This document shows positions 43,688-55,620 of a stretch of 64,000 nucleotides of DNA, piece after piece. The position numbers were made by a program, and so were the translations under genes. How positions within the stretch are numbered: position 1 is the first letter of the stretch; every line of letters starts with the position of its first letter. Origin of the DNA: Chalara sp. BL73 (Eukaryota; Ascomycota; Leotiomycetes; Helotiales); NCBI GenBank assembly GCA_918026815.1, contig CAKJVC010000038.1:1-64000 (forward strand). The letters are read 5' to 3'. The notes under the pieces are model-generated. The model did not search any database. It was not told the origin of the DNA and worked only from the letters and a program-made list of their open reading frames with translations.

Positions 43688-45658
43688 CTATATAGAGATA
43701 ACGCGTAAGTTTATTTCTTTGAACAGGTCGATGGTACCTACCCTCTTATGGTGCTGTATATCGAAATATCTCAAAGGGACTGCAATAAAAGGCCTCCTCG
43801 ACCGGCCCCGCAATACCATCGGGTGCAATGATGGTGTCATCTGAGGACCAAGCTCTACGTGCTTGTCATAATATCTCTGATAGAAATATTCAAGGTCATG
43901 AAGAAAGTTTGTCACAGAGTTCCCATGGTACATGCCTGAATCTAACGTAGAGAATCCTCGCCAAGTTGTTTGAAAGGCTAAATTGAGCAGCTGTGGGTTC
44001 TTATCAGTTCTTTTAAAGATCGATGATCAGTCAATATAATCAAACATAGGCACATTGCGGATTGCGGATTGAAGCTAACCTCGAATGATGAGATACAGTG
44101 GCTTGGAGAAGGTTTGTTTGGGCTATGAGCATATCTGATCGTTTACGAAGATGCTCTTGATTAATATCATCTAAGTATTTCAGAGTGTCACCTTTTGACT
44201 TAGAGTACGGCACCATCTGGGCATAAGACCACAATGATTCACTGTAGTTCACTTCAAGTTAGAATAGTGTGTTTTCAAAGGGTGGGTATCGACTATATAC
44301 CATTGTAGAACTAGCAATGAGAACTGGCATGCAATAATTTGTTGACGCATAATTCTGTGCAGTAGCAGTGAACCAGAGTCGACTTCCATTGCAGCACGAA
44401 CGACATGAAAATTGTCCTTGAGTGTAAGTATATTCTTTCCCACCACACGGTCATCTGATTCGACCATAGTCAAAGAGGCAGGACATTCAAGCCTTGCTAA
44501 TCGGGCCGTTCCGGCTTCCCACAACCCGTCCGTGATTTGATTGAATAGCCATAGCTCAATTATATCTTCTGTCAAGAGCAGCGCCTCCTCCGCGGCTCTT
44601 ATCGTTTCTGTCAATGCCTTCTTCCAATATTCAGGATTTGCAGGGCTAAGACTCTGTATCACTTTGATGCCTCGACCGAGATGGAATAATTTTAGGCTCA
44701 GGTCCATTTGCAATGTGTTCACGCTTATAGCTGATCCTTGACAGAACATCTCGTAGAATGACAGTGCGTTATAGAGATCATCGATAAGATAATCGCTGAT
44801 GTCATCGTCTGCGCCATTGACGCTTCGAAGCTCACTGAGAGACTTATCTTCGGTCAAAGCGATATCATTCATGGCGGCGACAATTTCGTAAGAATTTTGC
44901 AAAGGCGAATGACTCCCTGCTGCGTACTGGTCTCCTGATACGTTGTTATCTGTGATCAGAGACTGACTCTCGTCACCGTCGGCCAAGGCAGACTTGAGTA
45001 AGTCTATTATGTAACCTCGTTGTTCGTTGAGAAATTCATCAGTAACGGTTCCGAAGTCTTCCAATTCACGTTTGATATCAAGCCATACGTCATCGTCTCC
45101 ATCCTCCGCAGCAGCTATGGATTGATGAGAAATTATCGACGCTTCGCGCAAGCCTTGTTGCCGTTCTAACATAAGCTGGGAAACCATCTTTTCCAGTCGA
45201 GCTTGAGATGATCTGTAGGGATTCTGACTTAGCTGTTTGCTGATGGTATCACGAGTTTGGAAATCTTACAGAACAAGACCCGTCTTGAAGGATGTCAACA
45301 TATTGATAGAAGATTCGACTCTACTTCGCAACTCGTCGACTTCCGCTCGTGGATAGCGAAGCCTGTCAAAGGTGCGGGAACTCTTCAGGCCTAAGCGCTT
45401 GTATTTTTGCAGAAGTTGGTCAAGCTCCTCGAGCGTCTCTTTGGCGTCTCCTACAATCTGAAGTAGATCGTCCTTCTTCGCTTCTGGAAGTTCCCACTCT
45501 TCGATAGTCGCATGTACATCCTTTATTACGATATGCAAACTTACGAGCTGGGAAGAGACGGATTTGAACTCTGAAGGAGCAGTCTTGCACTTGCGGTACA
45601 CCTGCCAGGCAAGTTGGCCCACTGCAAGGAAATCTCCAACGCTAAACCCAAAGCTCAT
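43688..45658 (-). CDS. Stand-alone fungal STAND N-terminal-domain protein
   Basis: Exons 45658-45270, 45212-44301, 44241-44097 and 43990-43688 (582 residues); the last two joins are less certain. It opens MSFGFSVGDFLAVGQLAWQV, the hallmark start of the fungal N-terminal domain that precedes NACHT/ankyrin parts in STAND proteins, and continues helical (LQIVGDAKETLEELDQLLQK, RVESSINMLTSFKTGL, WLDIKRELEDFGTVTDEFLN). No P-loop or repeat sensor follows: the C-terminal half is helical and of unknown type. Such N-terminal domains resemble HeLo-like cell-death effectors in some proteins, so a role in incompatibility or signalling is possible but unproved. The start at 45658 is preferred over the upstream Met at 45727, since MSFGFSVG is the conserved start. 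Confidence 0.7.
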
Positions 45659-46430
45659 TGTTCTTCTGTTGGTTGGTAAATGCCTTGTAGGATCAATAGA
45701 TCTGAGGAAATTCTTAAGCACCTGCAAAGATAGATCTACACGAATTTATGCATTCATGGTCGCGGGCCTAGCAATTGTGGAATTGGCAAAGAGTGTTCAA
45801 AAATAAAAAATTATTGCGGTAGAGAATGTGGAAACGAGTTGATTGAATTCTCGCTTTATTACCACAGTTCCAAGGTGGTTGCTGGCTAAAGTGCTTGATG
45901 CGGCTGAGCTCTATCGTACCTGCCTGTCTCGCCCAATTATGGTGTACAGATGATCTTCTGTCACACAACCACCACAAACTACTCTCTGCTGGCAGCCTTG
46001 CAATTTGCCCTACTGCGTATACACCATCACCACCCTCACCCGGCCTGTGCTTTACTTTATATGTGGCTGCACAGGAAGGCGGATTTTCTTTTGACGCTGC
46101 CAGGTAACGAAGCGTGGTCGCAATGCAGAAGGAAAGGTTGAGATATAACAGAGACTTCACCTTTTACGTAGTCAGCCTTCTGTCTACTACCCATTCCATA
46201 TCCAGTGAAGGTAATTACCGCACTTGGCATAAAATTATTCTTTTCTTCGAGTTTGATGTATGTATGCCTTTGGACATCCACATGCAAAGCCTGTCCTTTG
46301 GAACCTCGTTTTATTGATGTTCTTCATATTTGGGAAGCCTATCCCAGGCTTCAACACCCCGTTCGGAAGGTGCTTTATCGAATATACCTCCACAAGTTCA
46401 ATCGATCCCAATGCTCAAGTACAGAAAATT
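45659..46430. other. Intergenic, nothing supported
   Basis: About 770 bases between the STAND-like gene and the pseudogene. Overlapping short open frames on both strands have no domain. Confidence 0.5.
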
Positions 46431-48680
46431 TCAACAAGTCTGCCCAAAATCCCTGTAGTCATCTTGATACTCAATATCAACCCACGCTTCCATATCATGC
46501 GGCTCCTCGCCAACTGGCCCAAAGATCACATTTGGCACACCGGCCTGGCTCAACAACGCAGCATCCCACCATACCGGGTTTCCTTCTGCCTTTACCTCCA
46601 TTGCCAGTGCCTTTTCTGCTGCTTTCAACACAGTCTTCGTGAATTCTCTGTCCATTGGAGTATTCAATGCTGGTCTTTGTCGCAAAATCTTTGGTTCTTT
46701 ATACTTGAAACTAGAGTCTTTTTTTGGTATCTGCTTGAAAATGCTGCTTTGGCCCAAAATAATGCCATCTACAGATTGCACAGGCACCATACGGAGCTCA
46801 ATTTCAATTCGGCATGAAGCAGGGTAGGGGGAGACTTCTTCTCGACCCTCAGTCAACCTACAATGCAGACTCCCTTTGCCTAGCACCTCATGGCTCGGTA
46901 AAGTTTCCCCATATTCCCTCAACACTCGGAGAAACAAGCCAGCATTGAGTTCAGCATCAATACCTTCCTTCGGCAGACTCCCATGAGCAGCCAACCCCAG
47001 AATCTCAACTTCCACCCAGCATGATCCCTTTTGAGTGGTGATGAGGCCGAGGTTCGTAGGTCCTGTGATGACAGCGCCATCGGCACACCATCCTACCTCA
47101 ATATTCTTGGAAGTGCCGTGAGTAGTATTTTCTTCGTCAGCTCCAGTAGCAGAAATCACATCGCCTTTGAGCTTAGTCTTAGATAGCAAGGCGTGCACCA
47201 GCGTAGCTATTTTCGCTGCTACGCCGGCTTTTATCTTGAGGCTTCCTCTACCTTAGATGATTTCTCTACTGTTTCTTGTAGATAAACTTCTGGATACGGG
47301 ATCGGAGGTATACGCTGCTGAGCTGACCGTGTCGATGTGTCCAGTCATCCTAAGACTCTTTCCGTATTCGGCACCTCGCACAACTCCGACAGCGGATGGG
47401 CGCCCAAGAAGGCTTTCATAACGATGCGACTCAATATTTCGATGCGAGAGCCACGATTGGATGTGGTTTGCGACAGCTCCTTCGCTAGTTCCTGCTGAAA
47501 GGGAAAGCGTGGGGTTCGTGGATTCGACGCAAGTGAGAATTTGTGTCAAGAGAACTGGATCGACACTAGATGTATCAACAGGTATATTATATGGACGTAA
47601 GCCTTCAGTGTTGAGAAGGAGGACCACAATGTTTTCGTTTAGCCCTGAATCTTCCCGGTGTGATGTGGCGAGATGACGAAGAGCGGCAAGGCCAGAGGCG
47701 CCACACGGGCCTGAAGTGATGCCTTGAGACTTAAGATACTCGACTGCGGAATGCGCTTCAAAATCTGATACCGTTAATCTTGCGTCAAGGTGGTTCTGAA
47801 AATCAGGCAAAGCGGCATATGAGACCGTGCCACAGTGTAACCAAGTCATAATCGTATGGGATGTTGAGATCTTTGCAAATGAGCCACTGGAGACTATTGT
47901 ACATGCATCCAACTGTGCCAGGTTCGACTGCTACAACTTTAGCCAAAGAGTCGTGGGATTTGGAATGCTTGACAACTGCATGAGCCAAGGAACCCACCCC
48001 GACGGGGCTGATGATGATATTGCTTCAGAGACCAAGATTAGAAAGCTGATTATCCGCCTCCTTCAGCATGCTTGAGTATCCCTCTACAATTCTTGCAGGA
48101 ATCTCTTTGTAGCCCGGAAAAGAGGTATCCTGAATTAGAATACCACTAAATGTCGCCTCTGGCTCATTAGCAGCGACTCGTAAAACCTCGTCGTAACCTC
48201 CCGTCGTTGAAACGACTGTTCCACCTCCTTAGCTATAGCATCTTTGCCATGTTTATCTAGCTTAGACGGTACATATATACCTGCTGGTAAAGAAAGCAGC
48301 CTTCCTATAAAAGCTACCGCTCTGCCACGATTACCGTCGGTGGTCGCAAAGAGTACCTAAGATGCCTTCGTGGCCTCTACTGACACTTCCTCGATGCTGA
48401 CATCAAAAGGGAGTCCTAGTTTCGTTGCGGTGGCAGAGAATGCACCCTAAGATGCTCCAAGAACCTTGAATGATGGAAGCCTGAACCGGCTGCCTTAATC
48501 CTTGATATAAACTCCCTTTACCTGCAATTCATTTGCAACATCGGGGAGAGACACAGGCCGAGTCCTGCTATAGCCCGGGAGCTTGCTATGGAGTGATTCT
48601 ACGGCCGATGAATCATACGCTGGGAGCTTGGCACTGCTCAAATTCTTGCTGAAGAATACAGGTCTTCGAACAGCAGACAT
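46431..48680 (-). pseudogene. Decayed diaminopropionate ammonia-lyase / M20 peptidase fusion gene
   Basis: The N-terminal part is a PLP-dependent diaminopropionate ammonia-lyase: LHSKLPGYSRTRPVSLPDVA, then LPSFKVLGAS (PLP Lys, codon 48465-48467), LFATTDGNRGRAVAF, STTGGYDEVLRVA, FPGYKEIPARIVEGYSSM, SPVGVGSLAHAVV, LHCGTVSYAALPDF and SGPCGASGLAALRHL. Without a stop it runs into an M20/ArgE-DapE metallopeptidase: TCVESTNPTLS, LRMTGHIDTVSS, GRGSLKIKAGVAAKI, VISATGADEENTTHG, GLAAHGSLPKEGIDAE and VWWDAALLSQAGVPNVIFGP. It is broken by in-frame stops at 48495-48497, 48447-48449, 48357-48359, 48025-48027 and 47253-47255, and by frame changes near 48215-48228 and 47890-47912. The metal-binding Asp of the GRGSLDMKAG block is Lys here. 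Intact relatives would process diaminopropionate and deacylate a linked amino acid; this copy cannot be functional in full length. Confidence 0.85.
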
Positions 48681-49270
48681 GATGGCGGCGCCCGAAGGTT
48701 ATATGCAAATCCGGCATTAGCAAAATAACAACGTTACTCTAATTCTAGGCAAGAAAGTTTGCGAGGACCCTCTTTTGAACTTAAGCCACAGCCGGCCAAG
48801 TAGGCCCCCATGATGCACAACCGAATTGGAACTCCGAAGGACCACCCAACTTTGGTAGCTTTCATTGGCTACAAGCTTTTAGCTAGTACCGCAGCAAAAA
48901 TAGGCACCATCCGCTGCATAAACTCTGCTTACATCCTCTGAAAATTGGAAGGTGATAACCCAGCCTCGCTAAAGCATCAAGCCCCTGAGATAATTGTCTG
49001 ACGTTCAGAGAACATAGTCAGGCCAATATGAGAGTCTGGCCCAATGTACTGTACATGGCCTGGTCGACCTCGGATACTGTCCTGGCTACAATGATATCAT
49101 TTCAATTAATTCTGTTTGATCATGTACATCGCAGCTCTCTGAATTAAAGTATGATCACCTGAAAGTCTTGCAACCCGTGTGCACTATTCAAAAACGCCCC
49201 CAGGGGTATCGATTATTCCACACTCACTACCGAGGGCTACATATTACCCCCTTCTCTTTCCGCGCCATGC
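48681..49270. other. Intergenic, nothing supported
   Basis: About 590 bases upstream of the pseudogene and downstream of PNS1 (both minus). No feature. Confidence 0.5.
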
Positions 49271-51242
49271 TTAAGCATGCACCATCGTTTGCACATGCGG
49301 ATACACACCAATCATTCTGTTCCACAGATCCGGATACTCCTTGATCAATACCTCAGGATCAAAAGCCATTGCCACAAAGAAGGTCGCGACACCACTCTTA
49401 ATCGGCACCAGGAAGATGTTGCAGATCTGCAAACCGATCAAGAACGCAAACGCCATCACAACAGGTGTGTAGCTGCCGTTCTGATTATACTCCGGCTTCG
49501 TGAACGTGATGTAGAGGTATGCGAGGAAAGAGCACACGTAAGCGACGAAGACAGCACCCATTGTGAGGACCGGGTTGATCAAACATTCGTTGACGAGGGC
49601 ATCGATTCCGCGATCCTTCATCATGTGCCATGTCGCTTTTGCGGCGGGGACGTATGCTTTCCCATATAGAGCGATGTAGGAGAATGCATATTCGTTGATG
49701 AATTGTATTGCCCATTCCAACAAACTGATCAGACATCCAAGGATACAGAAGAAAATAGTGCCGACGATATTGCCTTGCGCGGCTTCGTTTTGGCGCGCAA
49801 TGGAGCATGCTTGTCGCAGAAACTGGATGATGGCTACAAGGAGAGAACCAAGACTGATGCTCCCAAAGCTGTATGTCATTGCGCGCTTGAACGCGCCACG
49901 GGTCGCGTTGTGTGGGAATCCACCGGGCTTTTGGGCGCAAAAGTACCAAGACCCGTAAACTCCTGAGATGGTGACGTGGATTACGTTCTTGATGACTTCT
50001 GATATCCAGTATGCAGCAAAGGTGATAAATACCAGCAGTCCAATGACCTTGCCTTGACTGCAGCCTCCTCCGCCTTCCGAGCATGCTGGGCTACCAGGAT
50101 TGTATTTAGCATAGACACCAACGAGCGTCGCAGCGAACCAGGCGCCAAATGCGGTCGCGGTGATGCCTCCGATTAGGGAGACAATGAAGACGTGGCCGTA
50201 GTTCTTGGCTACATCGATGACGACTTGTAGCATGAGTACAGAGAATGGGATGCGTGGGATCCATGAAATAAAGCAGATGATATAGAAGATTGAGAAAATT
50301 ATAAATACGATTGCCGCGCTATAGTAGTGACGCGCGAAATAGATAATGGCCGTTCCGATACCGAAAACGATCTGAAGTATACCAGTAATCCAAATGGCTC
50401 TAAATTTTTGTTAGCTTGAGATATTTTATTGCGGAAGGGTCTTATGATTATGGGCTGATTTCGAGACTTCGAGGCCACGAGATTTATGTGGCACTTTGAA
50501 GTCGGAGGAGACCTCTCGCCTGGTTTCCTGTATGGAGACAGGAGAGACAAGTCCGGCATGCCCAAGACATAGAGAAAGTTGTACATCTTGACTCAGGCCT
50601 CAGAATACAACAAAGTGACCACTTACTGCTTCGTAAAAGCCCTGATAATCCAAAAGTATGCCAGCGAAAGTAATAGCGCCGTCACGAGTACGAACGCGCT
50701 ACCATCGTCAGCATTTTCTTTCCCTAACCGCTCGTACCACCCATGACTCACAATAACACAATGGTATTCGTGTTCAGCGCCAAGGTACTTGAGCCATAAA
50801 TGCCTCCTCCCTGCTGTCCCTTCGTCGCACTATATCCATATAGCGTGATCCCGCTCACAGCAACGAACCCCGCGAACGTCGCGAGGAACAAGATGCTTGC
50901 CCATAGGTCGTTCAGCTTTGGCTTATCGATTTTGAAAGTTTGTGTATAGTCTTGCTTGTCGCCTGAGCCGTAGTTAGGTTGCTTGCCGTACTGCGGTGGG
51001 CTTTGGACGAATTGTTGCTGTGGCTGTGGTGCATATCTGAATGCTTGTCAGTGATTGAAAACTGGAGGAGGAAGAAGGGAGGGAGAGAGATACGGCTGCT
51101 GTTGATATCCTTGTGGAGGAGGACCTTGCTGGAACTGGTGGTTTTGCTGATAGCCACCCCTTCGATTCTGCATCGCTATGTCACCTTGTCCCTGCTGATA
51201 ATATGAGTCTGCTTCCCCGCCATGATGTTGGTGGTAAGCCAT
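49271..51242 (-). CDS. PNS1: Choline-transporter-like plasma membrane protein PNS1
   Basis: CTL/SLC44 family multispanning protein. Exons 51242-51094, 51036-50752, 50698-50627 and 50399-49271 (544 residues; yeast Pns1 is 539). The cytosolic N-terminus is Gln/Gly/Tyr-rich (YYQQGQGDIAMQNRRGGYQQ). Next come KPKLNDLWASILFLATFAGF (first helix), FVLVTALLLSLAYFWIIRAF and IWITGILQIVFGIGTAIIYF. The conserved core holds WISEVIKNVIHVTISGVYGS, FKRAMTYSFGSISLGSLLVA, FSYIALYGKAYVPAAKATW and FLVPIKSGVATFFVAMAFDP. About ten membrane helices are expected. It was first tied to growth at alkaline pH in yeast; actual choline transport by fungal members is uncertain. All four joins restore frame, and conserved blocks are complete, so the gene looks functional. 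Confidence 0.93.
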
Positions 51243-52097
51243 GCTCCCGATTACTACAAGTCAAATGTACAATTATTATATGACGGTGTTGGTGAGAAGA
51301 AGTTGATGTAAAGGGATTTCCTGAAGAAACTAAGACGTGTCTAGCCTTGTTTTGGTGGATAGCTGGACCGTGTTTTGTTCGTTCCTGCACGAGAACTTCC
51401 TGATATTGTTGATGTAATGATGCGTCTCTACAAACTCCAATTGTATCCCACGCCTTAAAGGCTCCGATTTCTGATTGTTTTATTGACGCCGCTCTATTTT
51501 CTACAACAGAAGAGCCGTCCAAAATCTACACAATTCCAAGGTGAGGCAGCCCAGATACCAGTATTAATCCACCAGTAATTCAAACACAGAATCATTCTCT
51601 TGGAAGCTTTCATCTCAGCTCTACAGGGATATGAGGCCCATAAAGTGTTTTTAAGGTTGTCTTGGCGGAAGCTTATTTAGATATGAGATTGACCAATAGG
51701 TTGACAGTATTCGAGGCATTTTAATGACTAATAGAGAAAATTATGGCCTTTATGTGCCGAAAGCCGTTATAAAAAGTAGAAACTGTTTCTCCAAGAATCC
51801 AAGACGGAAGCATCTGCCGTGTATTGCGAGACGAAACCATCACATACCTGCTGTGTAGAATCGGAAAACATGATACATTGAACAGTCAGGCCATGAAGAG
51901 AAGAGACATCATCTGATGCATCATCTATCATTCATTGTATGCTAAAATTCCATTTTCAATAGCACCGCAATCTATGCCTCGAAAAACCATGCAAATTCTC
52001 GTGCTTCGTCCGCAGACCTACCTCCATGATATACTTCCCCTAACGCTCAAATCTGCGCCATACGCCAAAACCCAAGGAAGTATGGATCAAAGCACCT
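51243..52097. other. Intergenic: PNS1 promoter and GLO3 3' flank
   Basis: About 850 bases. A 113-codon minus-strand open frame (51181-51522) overlaps the PNS1 start in another frame and is taken as chance. Confidence 0.5.
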
Positions 52098-53768
52098 TTA
52101 GCTGTTGAGATAGCTTCGGATAGCCCCTTGAAGTTTCGAAGCACCTTCACCGAGCACTTGTGTCAAATTTTCCAGGTCGTCGCCAGCGGTAACGCCAAAC
52201 TTCCGAACAAAGTCCTTTGCAGCGCTCTCTAGGTCTCCGTATTCTTCTCCGCCATCCTCTTCCTCTGGTCGGCCAAAGTATGCATTAGAGGAAATCGCGG
52301 TGGCGCTTTCAAAGCCTTGCAGTCTTTGTTTGGCCTCGGATTGTGCGTTGGGATCAAATGCGCCTTTGCCAAAGAACTCATCGGATGAGATACCTTTTTG
52401 TGCACCAAATTTCTGTCTCGCATATTTCTGGTCGTCATCTAGATGATAAGATTAGATTCAAATAATGGTAGGTTCTTTGCGTAAAATACCTTCTTGAGTA
52501 GCCTTGACAGGTCCCACAGATCCAAATCCTCCTTTGTTCTTTTGAGCTGTAGCAGCAGGCTTGCTACCTCCAACTTGGCCAAATCCAAGTCTGCCAATAC
52601 CCATACCCAATCTCTCTAGCTCACTGTTTGTGCGCTCTCGGTTCTGTGTAGAGCCATACCCACCTCTAGCAGGGCTGATTGGCGTAGGTGAAGCAATTGA
52701 CGGAAGGTCTTTCTTGGAAGTCGTGGTTTTCTTTTTTTCCTCCTCCTCGTCTGGGTTGTAACCTAATTTCTCGATCCTCTCAGCCTCCTCCTTAGCCTTG
52801 CGCTCTGCAGCATCAAAATCAATAACGTCGCCTGTGACCTTCTTGGCTCCAAGCTTGGTCTTCTTCGCGCCTAGGACGTTTGCCTTTCTTGGCGCCGCTC
52901 CTGTCCCAGTCTTCCGTAGAGCGGCCGAGGATGTGAGACGACTTGGGGGTGGTGCTGCTTCGGAATTTACCAATGGTGAAGTAGTTCTCGAGATATCCTT
53001 GCCATTTCCATTCGCGCCTGCATTTAAGAATGGAGAGGGAGTTCTACCAACGACTGGAGGGGTGGCTGTTCGAGAAACAGGAGGTGTTGGTCGCTTAATG
53101 GAAGGCTTATCCCATGATGAAAAAAAGTCATCTTCTGGCTCCCCAGCTGGTGTAGAAGATCCGTCTGTCGCCGTATTGCTCATAACGTCTGTAATGACTA
53201 CCTCGTTTGGATACCTGCTTCTGGCTCAGCGGTGGTTCAGATCACTTATAAAACTACGTACTCTGCAGCATCCCGTGCCGAGCGTCTCTTCAATTCTTCT
53301 TTGTACTTAGTCGCTACGTTTGAGTCATACTTAGTTTTGGGGTCTTTGCTGTTGAGGGCAGCAGATCCACCATTTGACTGGAAGAATTTCGTAGCAGACT
53401 CATTACCACCAACTTTCATAATACGTAACTGGTCCCATTGCCACTCTAACGTATATATTAGTTCCTGATGCTATAGGCAAGGCGTTGGTGGCACATACGA
53501 TCGAGGTTGGTAGAACGCACAAAGGAGATGTGAACCCCCAGATTGCGATGATTCGAAGAGCAGTCAAGACATAGGTAGATTCCGAACGGAACAGAGGTCC
53601 ATGTAGGATTCTTCGCTCCACAATCAAAGCATTGCTAGAGCGTAAGACAAAGGTTATTATGCGTTCTGGCACCCGCTGATGATCATTGATGCTTACCCTA
53701 TTTGCAGCTTTGGTCTTCAATTTCTCAAATATCTTCTGCGACTGTGTCTTACTCGCCATGGCAGACAT
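52098..53768 (-). CDS. GLO3: ADP-ribosylation factor GTPase-activating protein GLO3
   Basis: Arf-GAP that stimulates GTP hydrolysis on Arf1 and works with the COPI coat in Golgi-to-ER retrieval. Exons 53768-53697, 53634-53499, 53445-53262, 53214-52490 and 52438-52098 (485 residues). ArfGAP domain: [80 protein letters not shown]. The CX2CX16CX2C zinc finger and the catalytic Arg (VRST) are present. The middle is low-complexity, with the Lys-rich [10 protein letters not shown] stretch that in Glo3 contacts coatomer. The C-terminal Glo3 motif region includes [15 protein letters not shown] and [11 protein letters not shown]. The donor GTACGT at 53261 was chosen because it alone keeps [12 protein letters not shown] in frame. 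The start could also be nine bases downstream (MASKTQ). Confidence 0.93.
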
Positions 53769-54064
53769 ATTTGAGGATCTTCGCAGAGCGGATGAATGCA
53801 CGATATACTCTATGTCGAATGTTGTAGAGGTATGTAAAAAGCAGAAGTTTTGTTTATTAGGATCCCCTTTCTTGGGTGGAATTTCTGTGAGGCGGGAGCA
53901 AGCGGGACAGATTGCGATTGCAATTGACGCCGCTTTACAGAGTTGTCCCAATTATGACTAGCGTGAATCCGGAGCTGTGCATGTGGGGAAACAGCTTGAT
54001 GGTCGCGAAAGCTCTAAACCTTGAAGATTTCTGAATCCATATTGTACAGATTTCCTTCTGCATC
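53769..54064. promoter_or_regulatory. Shared divergent promoter of GLO3 and TIM21
   Basis: Only 296 bases separate the two divergent start codons, so both core promoters must lie here. No specific element can be named with confidence. Confidence 0.55.
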
Positions 54065-54947
54065 ATGAACTCACTTACCATGAAAACCAATCCTCTTTCC
54101 TGCTCTAGAATCACAAGTAGGGCATTCCTGAGTCTTCCTGTGGCCCTCCGCCCATTGGTTGTAGCTCAAAGCTATGCCACTCAAACTGGTCTTGGAGCAA
54201 CAGGGCCCACGCCTCGACCCAGGCGAAAGACAGTGACTGCCTTCAATGATGATGGCAGAGTTGCTTGGGGCGAGCTCAGCGGGATGGAAAAGGCAGCCAG
54301 AACAACGCAGCAGTCTTTCAACTTTGGGATGATAGTTATAGGTATAGCGTTGACTGTAAGGACTATACGAGACATAGCAAGCCCTTTGCTAACATACAAT
54401 AGGGAGGCGTGGGGTATTACATGTATACTGAGGTATTCTCCCCAAACAGCAAGACGACCAATTTCAACAAAGCTGTGAATCAAGTGAAGAAGGATCCAAA
54501 ATGTCTAGAACTATTAGGAGATAGCAAAAAAATCGTGGCACATGGCCAGGGACAAGTTCCAAAGGGTTGGAGGCATGATAGGCAAATAACGTTTGTTTTC
54601 CAGATCTGCTTCAAGGGATACTCAATAATACTTTCTTTAGTGCAATTAACACAAAGGATAAGTACAACGTTGAGCATTTGAAGATGAACATTGCTGTAAG
54701 CCGTTTTTACCAGCGTTGCTGAAGCTTGCCTTGACTTCTTGTTAACTTTGTGCAGGTTGAAGGGCCTTTGAATAATGGGGTTGTTAGCATGCACATGATC
54801 AAAAGACCATCAGACAGCCAATACATCTACAAGTATCTTTTCCTCGATGTTCAAGGCCATCCTCGAATATATCTAGAGAACGCAGATGCATCAGCAGACA
54901 GTCCTGCAAAGAGCAAAGTAAAGTTCTTCGGTATCAACTGGAGTTAA
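54065..54947 (+). CDS. TIM21: TIM23 complex subunit Tim21
   Basis: Inner-membrane subunit of the TIM23 presequence translocase that contacts the TOM complex and respiratory chain. Exons 54065-54355, 54403-54590, 54641-54695 and 54756-54947 (241 residues). The N-terminus is a basic presequence (MNSLTMKTNPLSCSRITSRA) ending near SYATQTG. One membrane helix (FNFGMIVIGIALTGGVGYYM) follows WGELSGMEKAARTTQQSF. The intermembrane-space domain holds LYTEVFSPNSKT-type sequence (YTEVFSPNSKTTNFNKAV), ITAINTKDKYNVEHLKMNIA, VEGPLNNGVVSMHMIKRPS and YLFLDVQGHPRIYLENADA, the typical Tim21 core. All introns are 47-60 bases and frame-preserving. Size agrees with fungal Tim21 proteins of about 240 residues. Confidence 0.94.
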
Positions 54948-55079
54948 GAAATGAAAAACGTACAACATCCGTTTCATGAACATCCTTGATATTCCCGTCT
55001 ATCATTCGACTCTGCTATCAATCTTGCACATCATACCGAGCGTCTCGGCAACGATTCAGAGAGAATTCCCATTCACCAG
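54948..55079. other. 3' flank of TIM21
   Basis: Short non-coding segment between TIM21 and the RNase H-like relic. Nothing seen. Confidence 0.5.
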
Positions 55080-55620
55080 ATCTGGTAGACTATTCTTGGC
55101 CTCCTTTGACAGGCGACTCCTTTCCTCCTCGTCTAAAGCTGCGAATGCAAATTTGCGAGCCTCAATACGCCTTCAAGTCGAAGATGGTGCATCCCAAAAT
55201 TGAATCTGACTACCTCTGGACTCCAGCACGTCGATGCGATCGAGTATCTGCTTGTACAATCTACTATGACGTAAAGTGGTGGTTCTGCCACGTAGAATTT
55301 CCTTGACGAAGTTAGTGCCATTCCATACGAACTCAAAGATTGTGGTGCTGAACATCTGGGCATACTTTGCATCCATCTCTGTCGTATTGCATGGTCTGTG
55401 CAAAATTCGGCATTAAGTGATGTTGGAAGTCTGTATTTTATACCTAGTATTAGCTTGGTCATGCCACTGCCCGGCGATAAGTACGTAGCTAACTTCAATA
55501 CTATAATTACAGCCCAAAGCTCAGCCGCTTCATGCGTTTGGGGCAGCTGTTGCGATGAAAGGTGTCCGATAACATTGCCATTATCGACGGAGACCCCTGC
55601 AGCAGCTCGCGCAAAAAGCT
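55080..55620 (-). pseudogene. RNase H-like fold gene relic
   Basis: Minus-strand relic of an RNase H type-1 domain. The first part reads ARAAAGVSVDNGNVIGHLSS then QLPQTHEAAELWAVI, matching the GAGV...Q T..RAEL.AVI start of RNase H. After a frame change comes EMDAKYAQMFSTTIFEFVWN, VKEILRGRTTTLRHSRLYKQ and ILDRIDVLESRGSQIQFWDA, matching the T-D-x-x-Y catalytic strand, the helix and the V.FW..P strand. A TGA at 55173-55175 then interrupts the end. Two frames need an intron or a frameshift to join. No Met start and no D-G-A first strand were found. It may be a retroelement piece or a host RNase H-like gene in decay. Confidence 0.5.

Noticed and set aside
49485..50084. 199-codon frame inside PNS1
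   Set aside because: Antisense/out-of-frame shadow of a clearly conserved membrane-protein exon.
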